NCBI RefSeq assembly: GCF_900163755.1
Contig: NZ_FUKI01000119.1
Location: forward strand, 62,001 to 126,000
DNA from: Crenothrix polyspora
GTDB lineage: Bacteria; Pseudomonadota; Gammaproteobacteria; Methylococcales; Methylomonadaceae
Direction of reading: 5' to 3'
DNA length: 64,000 bases
Shown here: in pieces, positions 56,400 through 64,000 of the stretch
Layout of the letters: every line of letters starts with the position of its first letter
Numbering within the stretch: the first letter of the stretch is position 1
Notes under the pieces: generated by a model
What the model was told of the DNA's origin: nothing
The model's input: only the letters and a program-made list of their open reading frames with translations
The model's database searches: none
Position numbers and translations under genes: made by a program

Positions 56400-57362
56400 T
56401 TGAATGTATTGGTGACAGGTGCGGCAGGTTTTGTTGGTTCAGCTCTGCTTAGCCGTTTTGTAAGTTTACCTGAATTACAGGTGTGCGCTAATATTCGTAA
56501 TGCCAACCGCGCTTTGACAACTAAGGTGCAGTCGATTTTTGTTGCCGAATTGATGCCAGATACTGATTGGACGACGGCACTTAAAGGCATCGATTGTGTA
56601 ATACACACCGCAGCGCGGGTGCATGTGATGAACGACACGGTACAAAATCCATTGGCAGCGTTCCGTGCAAGCAATTGTTCTGCAACACTTAATTTGGCGC
56701 GGCAGGCGGCTGCATCAGGGGTTAAACGTTTTATTTTTATCAGTTCTATAAAAGTGAACGGTGAAATTACCACAGATGGCAAGCCTTATACAGAGTTGAC
56801 CGAGCCAGCCCCTGTTGATCCTTATGGTATATCAAAGCATGAAGCCGAAGACGGTTTACGGGCATTAGCCACTGAGACGGGACTAGAGATAGTGATTATC
56901 CGTCCGCCTTTAATTTACGGTGCCGGTGTAAAAGGTAATTTCTTTAATTTATTAAACGTGTTAAATAAACGCGTCCCTTTACCGTTAGGTGCTATCCATA
57001 ACCAGCGAAGTTTTTTGGCGCTAGATAACTTAGTCGACTTTATCGTTACCTGTATTTATCACCCGAACGCAGCTAATCAGCTTTTTTTGGTGGCCGACAA
57101 TGAGGCGATGTCTACAACGCAATTAATACGTGGTCTTGCTAAAGCGATACATAGGCGTGTGTTTTTATGGCCTGTACCGGCAGTGCTAGTAAAAAAAATC
57201 CTAGGTTTATTAGGCCGTGAGCAGATCGCGCAACGTTTATGCGATTCTTTGCAGGTTGATATTAGCAAAGCGCAAACCTTATTGAACTGGACACCGCCGC
57301 TCAGTACAACCGAAGGATTATCTCGTCTTGGTAAGTGGTATTTAAATGAAGAGAATATTTGA
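56400..57362 (+). CDS. NAD-dependent epimerase/dehydratase (extended SDR)
   Basis: 320 aa with a TTG start behind GAGAGG. The Rossmann motif is MNVLVTGAAGFVGSALL, then FIFISSIKVNGEIT (catalytic Ser) and the Y-x3-K motif in VDPYGISKHEAEDGL. Its position before a PglC-like transferase and a WbpM-like dehydratase matches WbpV/WbpK-type C4 reductase/epimerases. These finish UDP-QuiNAc or UDP-FucNAc from the 4-keto sugar. The exact product is inference. It overlaps the next gene by 17 bp. Confidence 0.88.
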   Translation: MNVLVTGAAGFVGSALLSRFVSLPELQVCANIRNANRALTTKVQSIFVAELMPDTDWTTALKGIDCVIHTAARVHVMNDTVQNPLAAFRASNCSATLNLARQAAASGVKRFIFISSIKVNGEITTDGKPYTELTEPAPVDPYGISKHEAEDGLRALATETGLEIVIIRPPLIYGAGVKGNFFNLLNVLNKRVPLPLGAIHNQRSFLALDNLVDFIVTCIYHPNAANQLFLVADNEAMSTTQLIRGLAKAIHRRVFLWPVPAVLVKKILGLLGREQIAQRLCDSLQVDISKAQTLLNWTPPLSTTEGLSRLGKWYLNEENI

Positions 57363-57906
57363 TGTAGCCTTAGCTTTAACGGCAGCATTTGCCTTAATTG
57401 TTCCCATTGTTTTAGTGGCATTATGTGTTAGGCTGAGCTCCAAGGGACCTATTGTGTATTGGTCTCATCGTGTGGGCCGTAATAACACCCTTTTTAAAAT
57501 GCCAAAATTCAGAACTATGCGTATTGACACACCTACGCTAGCCACACATCTGTTGACAAATCCAGAGCAGTTTTTAACACCTGTTGGCTCGTTTTTACGT
57601 AGATCGAGTTTGGATGAATTACCGCAGCTGTGGAGTATTCTTAAAGGCGATATGAGTTTTGTAGGGCCACGCCCTGCGTTATTTAATCAAGATGATTTGG
57701 TGGCTTTGCGTACCTTGCAAGGTGTCGATAAATTATTGCCTGGCTTAACAGGCTGGGCACAAATTAATGGCCGAGATGAGTTGCCTATTCCTGATAAGGT
57801 GAGTTTTGACCAGCAATATTTGCAAAGACGATCATTTGTATTTGATCTTTATATTATCTGGATGACATTTGTAAAAGTTATTCGCAGTGATGGTGTTACG
57901 CACTAG
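57346..57906 (+). CDS. PglC-like phosphoglycosyl transferase (initiating sugar transferase)
   Basis: 186 aa, the minimal monotopic form. MKRIFDVALALTAAFALIVPIVLVAL is the re-entrant membrane helix. KMPKFRTMRIDT, RRSSLDELPQLWSILKGDMSFVGPRP (with the catalytic Asp-Glu) and LPGLTGWAQINGRDE are the family blocks. It transfers a sugar-1-phosphate to undecaprenyl phosphate to begin the repeat unit. The donor is probably the 6-deoxy-HexNAc made by its two neighbours. Confidence 0.94.
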   Translation: MKRIFDVALALTAAFALIVPIVLVALCVRLSSKGPIVYWSHRVGRNNTLFKMPKFRTMRIDTPTLATHLLTNPEQFLTPVGSFLRRSSLDELPQLWSILKGDMSFVGPRPALFNQDDLVALRTLQGVDKLLPGLTGWAQINGRDELPIPDKVSFDQQYLQRRSFVFDLYIIWMTFVKVIRSDGVTH

Positions 57907-58007
57907 TGGTTAATTTGAATGGATGCACTAAAAATAGACTAATATTAGAGCGCTGTAGTACTGGACTGAGCTTTGTGAGCTATTCTCGTTGAAATCAATG
58001 AATCGGG

Positions 58008-58013
58008 TATAAT
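58008..58013 (+). promoter_or_regulatory. candidate -10 element upstream of the dehydratase gene
   Basis: A perfect TATAAT in the 163-bp gap before 58070. No good -35 lies at 16-18 bp (TTGAAA is only 13 bp away), so it is a weak candidate. The gap itself suggests a new transcript starts here. Confidence 0.35.
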
Positions 58014-58069
58014 ACGGCCAGATAATCAACAAGCATTAGTTCTGACGAATCTAAAACATTAGAGAATAT

Positions 58070-60046
58070 ATGGGATCACAATTAGCTCAATGGTTTATAG
58101 AGCTTTCACGTAAAACAAAAGTATTCATACTGATTAGTGTTGATCTTTTTTTTACTTTATTTGCACTTTGGTTGGCGTTTTATTTACGTTTTGGCGTTTT
58201 ATATACGCCCAAAGGTAACGAATGGTATCTCGTTGCAATTGCTCCCATTATTGCCATTCCTATTTTTCTTAAAATAGGACTTTATCGCGCCATTATTCGC
58301 TATATGGAAGTGCGTGCCTTGTGGACGATTATTCAAGCAGCAACAGCCTATGCTGTTGTTTTTGGATTTATTTTTCTACAAATTGACATCAGCAGTGTTC
58401 CACATACTATTTTTCCTTTAAACTGGCTAATTATTGTTGTATTAATTGCGGGCAGTCGTTTTTTTGCGCGTTGGTGTTTGGGAGAAAGCTATTTTCGTGT
58501 CGCTGGCGAAGGCATTGCCATAGTGGATAGCACTAAAAAGAATGTTATTATTTACGGCGCGGGTAGTGCCGGTGTGCAACTGGCTTCAGCACTGGTGTAT
58601 GGTAATGAGTTCAGACCCGTGGCTTTTATTGATGATGATGCGCTATTGCACAAGCAAAAAGTCAATGGTTTACGCATTTATCCGCTCAGTTCACTCAGTT
58701 ATCTGATTAAAAGACACAATGTATCCAATATTTTATTAGCCATTCCTTCGGCGCAACGTGCCAGAAAAAGTGAGATCATCCGTTTACTAGAACCTTACGG
58801 TGTGCATGTGATGTCAATGCCGGGTTTATCGGATATTGCGCAAGGTAGAGTTACTTTTGACACTTTGCAAGAAGTTGATATTGCTGACTTACTCGGCCGC
58901 GATGCAGTTGCGCCGAATAAATCGTTGCTACAGGCCAATATTAATGGCAAAGTAGTCATGATAACCGGCGCAGGTGGCTCTATTGGTTCTGAGCTGTGTA
59001 GGCAAATTATTCAATTACAGCCAGCTACTTTAATTCTTTTTGAGTTGTGCGAATTTGCATTGTACGAAATTGAAAAAGAATTAAATTATCTGCTAACAAA
59101 AATAAAAGCCTCAACAAACCCAGATATTGAGATTGTCTCCGTACTAGGATCGGTTGTTGATGCGCATCGTATTGAAAAAGTCTGTCGCACTTTTAAAATA
59201 CAGACCATTTATCATACGGCGGCTTACAAGCACGTACCGATGGTGGAAAAAAATCCTGGTGAAGCGATTTGGAATAATGTCTTTGGCACCTTGCATACGG
59301 CACAAGCAGCAATAAAAGCCGATGTTGAGACGTTTGTTTTAATTTCAACGGATAAAGCTGTAAGACCTACTAACACGATGGGTGCGACCAAGCGTTTTGC
59401 AGAATTAATTTTGCAGGCGTTAAGTTTAGATGCTGGTGTTAAACATCATACGCGCTTTACAATGGTGCGGTTTGGCAATGTATTGGGCTCATCAGGTTCG
59501 GTTGTGCCCTTATTTAGAGAGCAAATTGCCCGTGGTGGCCCTGTTACCGTTACCGACGAACGGGTTATTCGCTACTTTATGACTATTCCTGAAGCCTCTC
59601 AGTTAGTAATACAAGCCGGTGCAATGGGTCGCGGTGGTGACGTGTTTGTTTTGGATATGGGTGAACCTATTCGTATCCTTGACTTGGCTAAACGTATGAT
59701 TCATCTGAGCGGTTTGGAAATAAAAGATGAGCATCATCTTGAAGGTGAAATTGAAATTAGCTTTACCGGTTTAAGGCCCGGTGAAAAGCTTTACGAAGAA
59801 CTGTTGATTGGTGATAATGTGTCCGAAACCTCTCATAAAAGAATCATGCGTGCAGAAGAGCATGTTATCCCTTGGACCTTACTTCAAAAAATGCTGGCTG
59901 CTTTAGAGCAAGGCACCAAAGAAGACGATTTTGAGCTAATTCGATCGATTTTAATGGGTGCTGTGTCTGGCTTTGTCCCTCCCTGTGAAATAGGTGATTT
60001 ACTCTGGCAAGAAGAAAATAGAATTACCCTACCTGATATTCATTAA
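58070..60046 (+). CDS. WbpM/CapD-type UDP-GlcNAc 4,6-dehydratase (membrane form)
   Basis: 658 aa. Four to five N-terminal transmembrane helices lead to a first nucleotide-binding domain (IIYGAGSAGVQLASAL) and a second, catalytic SDR domain (MITGAGGSIGSELCRQI). YHTAAYKHVPMVEKNPGEA and STDKAVRPTNTMGATKR show Met in place of the SDR Tyr, as in WbpM. It makes UDP-4-keto-6-deoxy-GlcNAc at the membrane for the upstream epimerase. The length equals WbpM (665). Confidence 0.93.
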   Translation: MGSQLAQWFIELSRKTKVFILISVDLFFTLFALWLAFYLRFGVLYTPKGNEWYLVAIAPIIAIPIFLKIGLYRAIIRYMEVRALWTIIQAATAYAVVFGFIFLQIDISSVPHTIFPLNWLIIVVLIAGSRFFARWCLGESYFRVAGEGIAIVDSTKKNVIIYGAGSAGVQLASALVYGNEFRPVAFIDDDALLHKQKVNGLRIYPLSSLSYLIKRHNVSNILLAIPSAQRARKSEIIRLLEPYGVHVMSMPGLSDIAQGRVTFDTLQEVDIADLLGRDAVAPNKSLLQANINGKVVMITGAGGSIGSELCRQIIQLQPATLILFELCEFALYEIEKELNYLLTKIKASTNPDIEIVSVLGSVVDAHRIEKVCRTFKIQTIYHTAAYKHVPMVEKNPGEAIWNNVFGTLHTAQAAIKADVETFVLISTDKAVRPTNTMGATKRFAELILQALSLDAGVKHHTRFTMVRFGNVLGSSGSVVPLFREQIARGGPVTVTDERVIRYFMTIPEASQLVIQAGAMGRGGDVFVLDMGEPIRILDLAKRMIHLSGLEIKDEHHLEGEIEISFTGLRPGEKLYEELLIGDNVSETSHKRIMRAEEHVIPWTLLQKMLAALEQGTKEDDFELIRSILMGAVSGFVPPCEIGDLLWQEENRITLPDIH

Positions 60047-60105
60047 AAATAACCGCCTGTCTTGCAAGAACACTGTCGCTTGCGCCTCTAAAATACCATT
60101 GCATT

Positions 60106-61512
60106 ATGAGTTTATTGACTGAACAAAATAAGTTCTCTAAAAAATCTGAATTTAACGATACCTCCCAAGCTGATTTAATACGCTTTTCTGATGACCGCCC
60201 TATGCAATATTTAGGCTATCTCATTATTTTACTTGTTTTTGTTTTTTTCGGGGGCTGGGCGTATTGGGCTCCCCTAGGCAGTGCGGCATTGGCTCCTGGA
60301 ACGCTTAAGGTTAAGGGCAGCCATAAAAAAGTCCAGCATTTAGAAGGCGGTATCGTTAAGGCCATTCATGTGCATAATGGTGATATTGTCAGCAAAGGAC
60401 AAACACTTATAGAACTTGAAGACACGTCTTCTAAAGCGCAGTTGCAAATTTTACGCGGGCAATTTTTTTCTGCTTTAGCGCATGAAGCACGATTAATGGC
60501 AGAACGCGACGGCAAAAAAAGCCTAAATTACCCTGCAAGCCTGCGTAATGAAGCGAATGATATTCGTGCGCAAGAAGCCATGCGCATACAAAATCAATCC
60601 TTCTTTGTGCGCCAGCAATCACGTCAAGGTCAAAGACAAATTCTTAGTGAACAGCAGCAACAATTAGTCGCTAAGATTGATGGCATTAATTCACAAAAAC
60701 ACAGCCGTAATAGTTTGGCTTACTCTTTAAAGCAAGAGTTGGTTGATATGAATGCCATGTTGGCTAAAGGCTATGTTAAAAAAACCGAGGTCAGTGAGCT
60801 GGAGCGTCGCTTGGCCGATGCACAAGGCGATCACGGTGAATTTGATGCCAATATTGCAACTACACAAACACAAATCAGTGAACTTACCCTAAAAGCATTG
60901 CAAATTGATAAAGATTTTCAAAGCGAAGTGGTTGAAGAATTGGGTAAAGTTCAGGCAGAACTGTCTGATGTACGGGAAAGAATCGCGTTATTTAGCGACA
61001 CGGTGACCCGTACAATTATTAAGGCACCTGAAGCCGGTATGGTCATGAATCTTAATATTGATACATTAGGTGCCATTATTGCCCCAGGCTCTCAACCAGG
61101 TGGCGGTGAGCCGGGTGAGGGGGGCGGCACTTTGTTAGAAATTGTACCGCAACAAGAAAAGTTGATTGTCGATGCGCATGTGTCGCAGGTTGATATCGAT
61201 CGGGTACATATTGGCCAAAGCACCGAAATTCGCTTTAGTGCTTTTAAAAGCGCCAAAACACCCAAGGTTGAAGGTCGACTAACTCAGCTTTCCGCCGACG
61301 TTATTACTGAAACAAGAACCCAGCAACCGCCGTATTTTAAAGCCACAGTAGAAGTGGATCAGGCGGGATTGGACGAATTGAAAAAACGCGGCTTAATTTT
61401 AGTGCCCGGTATGCCAGCAGAAGTATTAATTAATACCGGCGAGCGTACGTTTTTTGAATACCTAGCTCAGCCGCTCAGTAATATATTTGCTCGTTCGTTG
61501 ATCGAGGATTAG
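60106..61512 (+). CDS. HlyD-family type I secretion adaptor
   Basis: 468 aa. One N-terminal transmembrane helix (YLGYLIILLVFVFFGGWAYW) is followed by GTLKVKGSHKKVQHLEGGIVKAIHVHNGD, the first lipoyl half. A long coiled coil (about 110-300) follows, then TIIKAPEAGMVMNLNIDTLG and a beta-barrel region with VDAHVSQVDIDRVHIGQSTEIRFSA. This is the PrtE/RsaE/HlyD adaptor form. Its partner TolC gene follows at 4 bp, but the ABC ATPase normally encoded upstream is missing. It may serve the RTX protein at 35 kb or export from the polysaccharide locus. Confidence 0.92.
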   Translation: MSLLTEQNKFSKKSEFNDTSQADLIRFSDDRPMQYLGYLIILLVFVFFGGWAYWAPLGSAALAPGTLKVKGSHKKVQHLEGGIVKAIHVHNGDIVSKGQTLIELEDTSSKAQLQILRGQFFSALAHEARLMAERDGKKSLNYPASLRNEANDIRAQEAMRIQNQSFFVRQQSRQGQRQILSEQQQQLVAKIDGINSQKHSRNSLAYSLKQELVDMNAMLAKGYVKKTEVSELERRLADAQGDHGEFDANIATTQTQISELTLKALQIDKDFQSEVVEELGKVQAELSDVRERIALFSDTVTRTIIKAPEAGMVMNLNIDTLGAIIAPGSQPGGGEPGEGGGTLLEIVPQQEKLIVDAHVSQVDIDRVHIGQSTEIRFSAFKSAKTPKVEGRLTQLSADVITETRTQQPPYFKATVEVDQAGLDELKKRGLILVPGMPAEVLINTGERTFFEYLAQPLSNIFARSLIED

Positions 61513-61516
61513 TCGC

Positions 61517-62920
61517 GTGCGTTATTTATTATATGCAGGGCTATTGGTTTTTAGTGTGCCGGTGTGTGCTGATGATTTGTTATCGTTGTATAAACGCGCG
61601 GTATTGGCATCGCCTGAGTTAAGTGGCAGTGAATACGCGGTGGATATGGCGCGTGCCCAAGAAGATCAGGCATTTGGTCAATTGTTACCAGATATTAGAG
61701 CTTCAGCTAATTATTCGCTGAATCGCTCTCACATCGAATCAAATAGAAAACAATTAATATTCAACGATCCCTCAACAAACGATACATCAACTTATCCGGG
61801 TAAACGCGCCAGCATTAATGTCCGTCAACCGCTGTTTGATGCACAAGCGTATCTATGGATGAAAAGTCGGCAAGCAGAAACCTCACAAAAAGAAGAAGAG
61901 CTATTGGCTAGTCATCAACAATTGATAGCCGATCTTGTTGAGCGTTATATTACAGCCCTGGAAGCCAGTGACAAGCGTGAGATTATCTCGATTGAATTGG
62001 ACTCTACCGAGAAGCAACTTAAACGTGTAGAGAGTTTGCAATCTCGACAACTGGCTTTAATTACCGATCTTTACGAAATACAGGCGCGTACTGAAACACT
62101 CAAAACCGATCTTATTGACAGTGACAATGAGGCCAATATTGCTTTAGAAAAATTACGCGAATTAACCGATGATGCCGTTACAAACGTCCAGCCGATTCGG
62201 CTAAATTTTAATCAAAAACCGCCTGAACATAATGTAGTAATTTGGGTGGATGATGCGAGAAAATTTAATCCTGAATTGAAGGCATTAAATTATGCGGTTG
62301 ATTCAGCTAGGCGCAGTATTACCAGCTATCAAGCGGCGCATTTACCGCGTATTGAATTACAGGTAAGCGGTATTTATACTGATACATCTATCAATGGTAC
62401 CTCATCAAGACCTTATGAAGTGGGTACTTTGGGTATTGAAGCAACTCTGCCACTTTATCAAGGTGGTATTACCAGCGCTAAAGTGAGAGAAGCAAAAGCT
62501 CGCAAAGGACTTAGCGAAGCCAGTCGTGAACTAAAGTTGCGTGAATTGGAGCAAAAAATTCGTGCGGCTTATTTGGATATGGCATCATCACCTGCACGCA
62601 GCTTAGCAACAGATCGTCAACTGGATGCCAGTGAAAAATCCAGAGATGCCATGATAGAAGGCTACGACCTAGGTGTGGTCACTATTGTTGACTTACTTAA
62701 TGCTGAAAAACAGCTTTCTGAAGCCCGCAGAGGCCAACGTCAAGCGCGTTATCGCTACATTAAGGCTTACAGTACCTTGTATTATCAGGCCGGACGTTTA
62801 CTGGCTAATGAAGTCATTAAGTTAAACAGTTGGTTAGTAACCGCATCTGCATCTGAAAAACCGGATGTCTCTCAGGTTATTAATACATCGAGCCAGCCCA
62901 GTAAACCTAAGCGTCCTTGA
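61517..62920 (+). CDS. TolC-family outer-membrane channel
   Basis: 467 aa with a GTG start at 61517 behind GAGGA. MRYLLYAGLLVFSVPVCAD is the signal peptide. DLLSLYKRAVLASPELSGSEYAVDMARAQ and its second-half counterpart (DARKFNPELKALNYAVDSARR) are the two TolC structural repeats. LPLYQGGITSAKVREAKAR and DLGVVTIVDLLNAEKQL are conserved. Forms a trimeric channel with the HlyD protein upstream. The C-terminal about 35 residues are polar and low-complexity. Confidence 0.93.
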   Translation: MRYLLYAGLLVFSVPVCADDLLSLYKRAVLASPELSGSEYAVDMARAQEDQAFGQLLPDIRASANYSLNRSHIESNRKQLIFNDPSTNDTSTYPGKRASINVRQPLFDAQAYLWMKSRQAETSQKEEELLASHQQLIADLVERYITALEASDKREIISIELDSTEKQLKRVESLQSRQLALITDLYEIQARTETLKTDLIDSDNEANIALEKLRELTDDAVTNVQPIRLNFNQKPPEHNVVIWVDDARKFNPELKALNYAVDSARRSITSYQAAHLPRIELQVSGIYTDTSINGTSSRPYEVGTLGIEATLPLYQGGITSAKVREAKARKGLSEASRELKLRELEQKIRAAYLDMASSPARSLATDRQLDASEKSRDAMIEGYDLGVVTIVDLLNAEKQLSEARRGQRQARYRYIKAYSTLYYQAGRLLANEVIKLNSWLVTASASEKPDVSQVINTSSQPSKPKRP

Positions 62921-63185
62921 TTGCTGCGGCATTCACATGGCCAGTTCGCACTTAGTAAAATACGCAATAGTTACGCGATAAAACTCCTTATTCTGTCAAC
63001 ATCATCAGATTACTGCCGGTGAGGTAAGCTTTTTAACAGGCCGTACGCCCGTTATCTTGACTGTGCAGATTTAGCCGATAGGATTAAATGGCCGCCATCG
63101 CGCTATTCGGTTAAAATAACTTGCGTGTTTGATTCTGGCGCTGTGAGTGGCGCGTTAATTCTTTACATTATTATTGAGGCGATGT

Positions 63186-64000
63186 ATGCGAAAAAACCTT
63201 CTTACCGTTATCGGTAGCACTGTGCTGCTTCTTGCACACTTAGAGGGTCAGGCTGCGACTGATTTACCCCCTTCTGTCAAAGTGGATGTAGGGCCGTCAG
63301 AAGATGTTTGTTCTAACTTTACCGATCCTGAGTGGCGTAAAGAACAAGTCATTGATGGCGTTGCCATACAAGAGTCTAAACTCTGTAACCCTGACAATCC
63401 CGCCGATATTGCTGCATTTGTCAAAGGCACCAATAATATCTCGATGGAAACCTTGATGCAGACACAGTTAGCAGCCGATGCTGTGACCATGTCTGATGAT
63501 GTCGATGGCGATGGCGACCCTGACAAAATTATTATTAAGCTGGAAATTGTCGAGTTAAATGGTCGTTCACCGGATGTTAAATCACCGATTACTACGTTTG
63601 ATATTGCCCCCGGCATACAGCCAACATTTTGGGTGTTTGCGCCCAAAACCCGCGATATGTCAACGCTCAGTATTTATGAGTCGATTGCTAATCCGTTATT
63701 GCGTGTGCCGTCGCCCGTTATTCGTGTTGAGCAAGATGATACCGTTTGGATAGTGTTAGAAAATACTCATTATTTGCCGCATTCCATTCATTTGCACGGT
63801 ATTGACCATCCATTTATGGATAAAGGTGGCAATGGTAACGACGGTGTGGGGCAAACCAGTAATATGGATACCATGCCTGGGCAAACCAAAACTTACGTGA
63901 TTAAGCCACGTCAGCCAGGTACGATGTATTATCATTGCCATGTGCAGCCGCATACCCATATTCCGATGGGTTTGCAGGGTATTTTCGTAGTGGAAGAAAA
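63186..64000 (+). CDS. multicopper oxidase, N-terminal part (runs off the window)
   Basis: Begins at ATG 63186 with GAGG 8-9 bases upstream, and is open to the window edge (271 codons). MRKNLLTVIGSTVLLLAHL then EGQAA is a Sec signal. A DVDGDGDPDKIIIKLE insert looks like a calcium-binding loop. The cupredoxin copper ligands appear as LPHSIHLHGIDHPF (HxH) and MYYHCHVQPHTHIPMGLQG (HxH). It would oxidise a metal ion or organic substrate in the periplasm using four coppers. The remaining domain(s) lie outside. The 265-bp gap before it shows no other feature. Confidence 0.88.
   Translation, partial: MRKNLLTVIGSTVLLLAHLEGQAATDLPPSVKVDVGPSEDVCSNFTDPEWRKEQVIDGVAIQESKLCNPDNPADIAAFVKGTNNISMETLMQTQLAADAVTMSDDVDGDGDPDKIIIKLEIVELNGRSPDVKSPITTFDIAPGIQPTFWVFAPKTRDMSTLSIYESIANPLLRVPSPVIRVEQDDTVWIVLENTHYLPHSIHLHGIDHPFMDKGGNGNDGVGQTSNMDTMPGQTKTYVIKPRQPGTMYYHCHVQPHTHIPMGLQGIFVVEE

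Overview
This 64 kb chromosomal window looks like a gammaproteobacterium of moderate to low GC. The evidence is a Pseudomonas-type dcd, the nlpD-rpoS pair, metG next to mrp, hslVU, accA and truD. Formate-tetrahydrofolate ligase, a pgi/gnd sugar-phosphate block, a copper-related bufferin cluster and a multicopper oxidase suggest a methanotroph or methylotroph (Methylococcales-like). That placement is inference: no methane or methanol oxidation gene lies in the window.

Layout. 0-12 kb is mostly housekeeping: pgi (partial) and gnd, accA, truD, an O-acyltransferase with an SGNH domain, hslUV and a large flavoprotein. 12-16.7 kb holds small membrane or exported proteins, a TauE/SafE permease, a VapBC-type toxin-antitoxin pair and a nested palindromic (MITE-like) element abutting a broken PIN gene. 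16.7-23 kb has fhs, a DUF2817 peptidase-like gene overlapping a GNAT/C39-peptidase fusion, and a GNAT/nitrilase pair. 23-29 kb has rpoS, nlpD, a J-domain protein, mobB, a YdjM-like protein and purEK. 29.7-32.1 kb is a bufferin-type RiPP cluster in the order bufA-bufB-bufC. BufA is an unusual long precursor with 13 cysteines in repeated DGACGA/EGACGA-like units. 32.2-47.5 kb is an old block (nth, a soluble rnfB, dcd, mrp, metG, ychF, tRNA-Met) broken up by accessory genes.

Two features of that block stand out. dcd is interrupted by a 374-residue intein carrying an HNH-like domain, inserted directly after the active-site arginine. A decayed copy of the last 27 codons of mrp lies 2.5 kb from the intact mrp end, so a MazEF pair, a Tat-exported agmatine-deiminase-like enzyme and a DUF29 protein are bracketed by direct repeats. 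RTX and tectonin-repeat proteins lie nearby.

47.6-60 kb, just after tRNA-Met, is a surface-polysaccharide cluster: Wzx-like flippase, acyltransferase, a truncated gene, glycosyltransferases, Wzy-like polymerase, UDP-GlcNAc 2-epimerase, NDP-sugar epimerase/reductase, PglC-like initiating transferase and WbpM-like 4,6-dehydratase. It is followed by HlyD and TolC-type export genes without a visible ABC ATPase, and by the first part of a multicopper oxidase that runs off the end.

Main candidates for something under-described: the multi-core BufA precursor, the dcd intein with a non-canonical penultimate residue, and the mrp-tail-bounded toxin-antitoxin island.
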